64,000 nt of DNA, taken from the NCBI RefSeq assembly GCF_000821065.1, contig NZ_CDGG01000001.1:2976001-3040000 (forward strand). The letters are read 5' to 3'. Under the pieces are notes generated by a model, which saw only the letters and a list, made by a program, of their open reading frames with translations, was not told the DNA's origin and did not search any database. This document shows positions 61,381 through 64,000 of this stretch, one piece after another (the stretch's first letter is position 1; each line of letters starts with the position of its first letter). Position numbers and translations under genes: made by a program. The DNA is from Oceanobacillus oncorhynchi (lineage in GTDB: Bacteria; Bacillota; Bacilli; Bacillales; Amphibacillaceae).

Positions 61381-62334
61381 ATGGCAAAAAGGACGATGGC
61401 AATTCATTTAAATCTGGAGGATACGTATGTAGAAGAAATAAAAAAGGCTGCTCCAGACTGGGAAATCCATACAGGCAAAGAACTTTCTGATGATATTCTG
61501 AAGCAAGCAGAAATCCTTGTTAATTGGCGCAAGGATAAAGAAAGTACCTATCTGGAAAGCAATCAGCTGAAATGGGTACAATCCTGGAGTGCAGGGGTCG
61601 ATTCGTTAAACTTAGATAAAATTGTGGAAAAGAACATTCAATTAACAAGCGCAAACGGGGTGCACAGCTATCCGATTTCCGAAACAATTTTTGCGTATAT
61701 TCTAGGATTTACACGGTTAATTCATACTTATGTCAGACAGCAGCAGGAAAAAGTATGGCACCACGCAAAACTTCGCGGGGAAATCCATAACAAGACAATG
61801 GCAGTGCTTGGCACAGGGAAAATAGGACAGGAAACAGCTAAAATAGCAAAAGCCTTTGGGATGAAGGTGCTTGGAGTCCGTCATTCAGGGAAAGCTGCAG
61901 AAAATGTGGATGAAATGTATCAGCCGCATCAATTAGATAAAGTACTTCCGCAAAGTGATTATGTAGTTGTTACTTTGCCATTAACAGAGGATACCCATCG
62001 TCTGATTGGCGCAGAGCAATTTAAACAGATGAAAAACGATGCTTTCTTTGTCAATATCGGACGAGGGTCAATTGTTGATGAGAAAGCGCTGATTGAGGCG
62101 TTAGAGAATAATGAAATTGCCGGTGCCGGGCTGGATGTATTTGAAAAGGAACCGTTAGAAGCATCTAATCCGCTTTGGGAGATGGAAAATGTCATTTTGA
62201 CACCGCATACCGCAGGAGCAACGGAGTTTTATAATCAGCGTGTGATTGAAGATATTTTTATTCCGAATTTAAAGAACTATTTAGATGGGAAAGCGCCGTC
62301 GATTAATCTATACCAGCATGAACGTGGTTATTAA
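61381..62334 (+). CDS. D-isomer-specific 2-hydroxyacid dehydrogenase
   Basis: 317 residues with the NAD fold GTGKIGQETAKIAKAFG, the arginine motif VNIGRGSIVD, the acid in GLDVFEKEPLE and the His in LTPHTAGA. Probably a glyoxylate/hydroxypyruvate reductase type; substrate not fixed. GGAGGATAT precedes the ATG. Similar in role but not in sequence detail to the gene at 20455. The nuclease gene follows 47 bases downstream. Confidence 0.87.
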   Translation: MAKRTMAIHLNLEDTYVEEIKKAAPDWEIHTGKELSDDILKQAEILVNWRKDKESTYLESNQLKWVQSWSAGVDSLNLDKIVEKNIQLTSANGVHSYPISETIFAYILGFTRLIHTYVRQQQEKVWHHAKLRGEIHNKTMAVLGTGKIGQETAKIAKAFGMKVLGVRHSGKAAENVDEMYQPHQLDKVLPQSDYVVVTLPLTEDTHRLIGAEQFKQMKNDAFFVNIGRGSIVDEKALIEALENNEIAGAGLDVFEKEPLEASNPLWEMENVILTPHTAGATEFYNQRVIEDIFIPNLKNYLDGKAPSINLYQHERGY

Positions 62335-62381
62335 TAAATAATTCAAAAAAAAGAATATGGATAATGGTAAGGATGTAAGAA

Positions 62382-62912
62382 ATGAAAAAGCTGTTTATTC
62401 TGTTCGCGTCGCTGTTTGTTTTAACAGGATGCGAGCTGCTGGATTTTTTAGAAGACAATGAACCGGCAGAAGGAAGAGAATTAGTCACTGTGGAACGGGT
62501 CGTTGATGGTGATACTGTGATTGTTCATCTGGAAGATGGAACAAGAGAGCGGGTCCGCTTACTCTTGATTGATACCCCGGAAAGTGTGAAGCCTGATACG
62601 GAAGTACAGCCATTTGGCGAGGAAGCAAGTGATTTTGCCAAAGAACTGATGCCGGAAGGGGAAACGGTCGAGTTAGAAAGAGGAAATCCTGAAAGAGACG
62701 ATTACGACCGGATGCTTGCCTATATCTGGGCAGATGGTGATAATGTTAACCAGTTATTAGTCGAAGAAGGGTATGCAAGGGTCGGCTTTGTGTATGAGCC
62801 GAATACAAAGTACTTAGAAGAGCTGGAGCAAGCGCAGGAAGAGGCAAAAGAACATGGAGAAAATATCTGGTCAATTCCCGGCTATGCAGAAAGCAGGTTT
62901 CACGAATATTAA
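62382..62912 (+). CDS. Thermonuclease family lipoprotein
   Basis: 176 residues. Lipobox LTGC at residues 14-17 anchors it outside the membrane. The staphylococcal-nuclease fold follows: VVDGDTVIV, RVRLLLIDTPES (catalytic Arg and Asp) and YDRMLAYIW, with the second active arginine. It degrades DNA and RNA in the surroundings, perhaps for nutrient or phosphate supply. B. subtilis YncB is similar. Ends in a strong terminator. Confidence 0.92.
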   Translation: MKKLFILFASLFVLTGCELLDFLEDNEPAEGRELVTVERVVDGDTVIVHLEDGTRERVRLLLIDTPESVKPDTEVQPFGEEASDFAKELMPEGETVELERGNPERDDYDRMLAYIWADGDNVNQLLVEEGYARVGFVYEPNTKYLEELEQAQEEAKEHGENIWSIPGYAESRFHEY

Positions 62913-62926
62913 AAAGCATGAAGGCT

Positions 62927-62970
62927 AAAAGCAGGCGATGTATCTTTTAAATGCATCGCCTGCTTTTTTT
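62927..62970. terminator. Terminator between the nuclease and GNAT genes
   Basis: AAAAGCAGGCGATG and CATCGCCTGCTTTTTT, with a short loop. Overlaps the stop of the converging gene. Confidence 0.88.
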
Positions 62971-63841
62971 AGAGGTTTGCCCACGCTTCTCTGTCTATTC
63001 CATAGAGCAGCCATGGAGAATCTAATTCAAATGGATGAGCATTAGGCAGCTGGTCGATAATGGCTGCGGGAATATCAATCCATACATGGACTTTCTTATC
63101 TGGATGCTGTATTTGTAACGCATGCTGCGCTTTCGCAATAGTATTCCATAACCCTCTGCGCTGAAATAAATCTTTATATGGGTAAATAGCGTGAAGATAC
63201 ACCTCTTTTTTTATATTTTTCTTTGTAATTAATGGAGGATGGCCATTCTCTTGAAAGAATCGCCAGCTCTTTATTTGATCTTCTTGAAAAAGCTTAGGCG
63301 AGCTTGGAAAAGGATAATAGCATTCAAGCGGAAAAAACGTATTTTCATGAACATGGTATGTATTTAATAATTTCAGTTTTTCATCTGTCTGCGTTATTTC
63401 CCGCCAAGTTTCCTCTGCACCTGATATGCCATCCAATGTTTTTGCTGTACATCCATAAAATTCGGTCTGCTTTTCCAAATCGATACGGTTCAATACCTTT
63501 TGTGCCGGAGCGTTATGAGCTTGTGTGTTTGCACCTGCCCATTCCACGTCTTTGTTTTGGAATGCCTGATCCAGCACGTATTTAGTTATCCGATTGGAAT
63601 ACCCATTTCCTTGATAACGAATATCGCTTCTTAATCTGCCTAGCATGGCATAGGCGGATGCGAAAACAGAATAGCCGGCTGTGCTGACTAATTGATTATT
63701 ATAAAAAAGTCCAAAAAGTACGTGGTTTCCAGTACATAAAATCTCAAAAATGCGTATAATATAATCATCTTCTATTTCTGTCTGCATATTTTCCATTAAT
63801 ATTTTATCGGATGGTAATAATTGTCGGATATAAGTATTCAA
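62969..63841 (-). CDS. GNAT family N-acetyltransferase
   Basis: 290 residues. The N-terminal 130 residues form the GNAT fold (LRSDIRYQGNGYSNRITKYV as acetyl-CoA loop, HNAPAQKVLNRIDLEKQ), and the rest is a second domain of the same subgroup with no clear label. Acceptor unknown. The start is the ATG at 63841 on the minus strand. Confidence 0.8.
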   Translation of the reverse strand: MNTYIRQLLPSDKILMENMQTEIEDDYIIRIFEILCTGNHVLFGLFYNNQLVSTAGYSVFASAYAMLGRLRSDIRYQGNGYSNRITKYVLDQAFQNKDVEWAGANTQAHNAPAQKVLNRIDLEKQTEFYGCTAKTLDGISGAEETWREITQTDEKLKLLNTYHVHENTFFPLECYYPFPSSPKLFQEDQIKSWRFFQENGHPPLITKKNIKKEVYLHAIYPYKDLFQRRGLWNTIAKAQHALQIQHPDKKVHVWIDIPAAIIDQLPNAHPFELDSPWLLYGIDREAWANL

Positions 63842-63926
63842 AAAATCACCTCATGTTCATTGTAGAAAGAAGTATCTGGTTTCGTCCAGCAATCTATTTT
63901 AAAAAAAGAGTTTAATTTCTTAATAT

Positions 63927-63940
63927 TTAAAACGCTTACA
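63927..63940. promoter_or_regulatory. Candidate cre site near the right edge
   Basis: TTAAAACGCTTACA matches the cre consensus with about one mismatch and lies 12 bases upstream of the -35 at 63952. The position could suit CcpA activation of the gene beyond the edge. Confidence 0.4.
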
Positions 63941-63951
63941 AAAATAATGTC

Positions 63952-63980
63952 TTGAGACCAGAAACTTGAAAGAGTATAAT
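63952..63980 (+). promoter_or_regulatory. Sigma-A promoter reading off the right edge
   Basis: TTGAGA, 17 bases, TATAAT. Nearly consensus; it drives a plus-strand gene that begins after the window. Confidence 0.7.
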
Positions 63981-64000
63981 GAAAGAAATGTAGATATTTA

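Overview
The window comes from an AT-rich, endospore-forming member of the Bacillaceae, most like Oceanobacillus or Virgibacillus (inference). The signs are two small CotF-like spore-coat genes, T-box leaders on leuA and thrS, gene blocks shared with Bacillus subtilis (yoaT/yoaS/yozG, yojN/yojO, ylmA, a YkvS-like gene), strong AGGAGG ribosome sites, and a BCCT compatible-solute transporter end at the left edge. No rRNA, tRNA, CRISPR array or intact prophage was seen.

Layout. 1-2.2 kb: end of a BCCT transporter, a TetR regulator and a macro-domain hydrolase. 2.2-9.2 kb: a catabolic block whose GAF/PucR-type regulator is split by an IS4-family element with a clear 9-bp target duplication. It is followed by an aldehyde dehydrogenase, a beta-hydroxyacid dehydrogenase, and a DUF3100 membrane protein with a small membrane partner. 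9.4-14.8 kb: a small membrane protein, an acetyltransferase, dsdA, a CopB-type copper ATPase and a truncated Rpn/YhgA-type nuclease remnant. 15.3-19.5 kb: a MutS2 paralogue without the Smr domain, then a T-box-controlled leuA. 19.6-27.8 kb: mixed housekeeping and stress genes (two-domain Ada protein, MetE-like protein, two acetyltransferase or regulator loci, yoaT-yoaS-yozG).

28-35.8 kb holds the most interesting block. A PucR regulator is followed by six tightly packed genes: an Asp/Glu/hydantoin racemase, an OPT transporter, a DUF917 protein, a DUF1177 protein, AroM and a NicX/M29-like metalloprotein. Together they look like an uptake-and-degradation pathway for an unknown small molecule, possibly hydantoin- or thiohydantoin-like.

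35.9-39.4 kb carries a regulator with two MerR DNA-binding domains, divergent from a UvrA-like double ATPase that is preceded by a 38-codon leader ORF overlapping its start; this resembles an inducible drug-resistance unit. 39.6-52.5 kb: membrane protein, YlmA ATPase, acidic lipoprotein, lipid kinase, orphan holin, chitin-active LPMO, T-box thrS, acetyltransferases, isochorismatase, coat proteins, a receiver-less LuxR regulator, a SLAP protein and a DUF2187 protein. 52.6-56.7 kb: fruR-fruK-fruA on the minus strand; FruA carries two EIIA domains in tandem. 56.9-64 kb: a PfoR-type PTS IIC protein, the MoxR/VWA pair yojN-yojO, a hydroxyacid dehydrogenase, a secreted nuclease lipoprotein and an acetyltransferase.

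Dispersed intergenic hairpin repeats (about 17.3, 42.8 and 58.1 kb) and a second repeat type (about 45.4 and 58.2 kb) are shared between non-coding gaps. Start codons were moved from the longest reading frame where a ribosome site favoured an internal start; these cases are stated.
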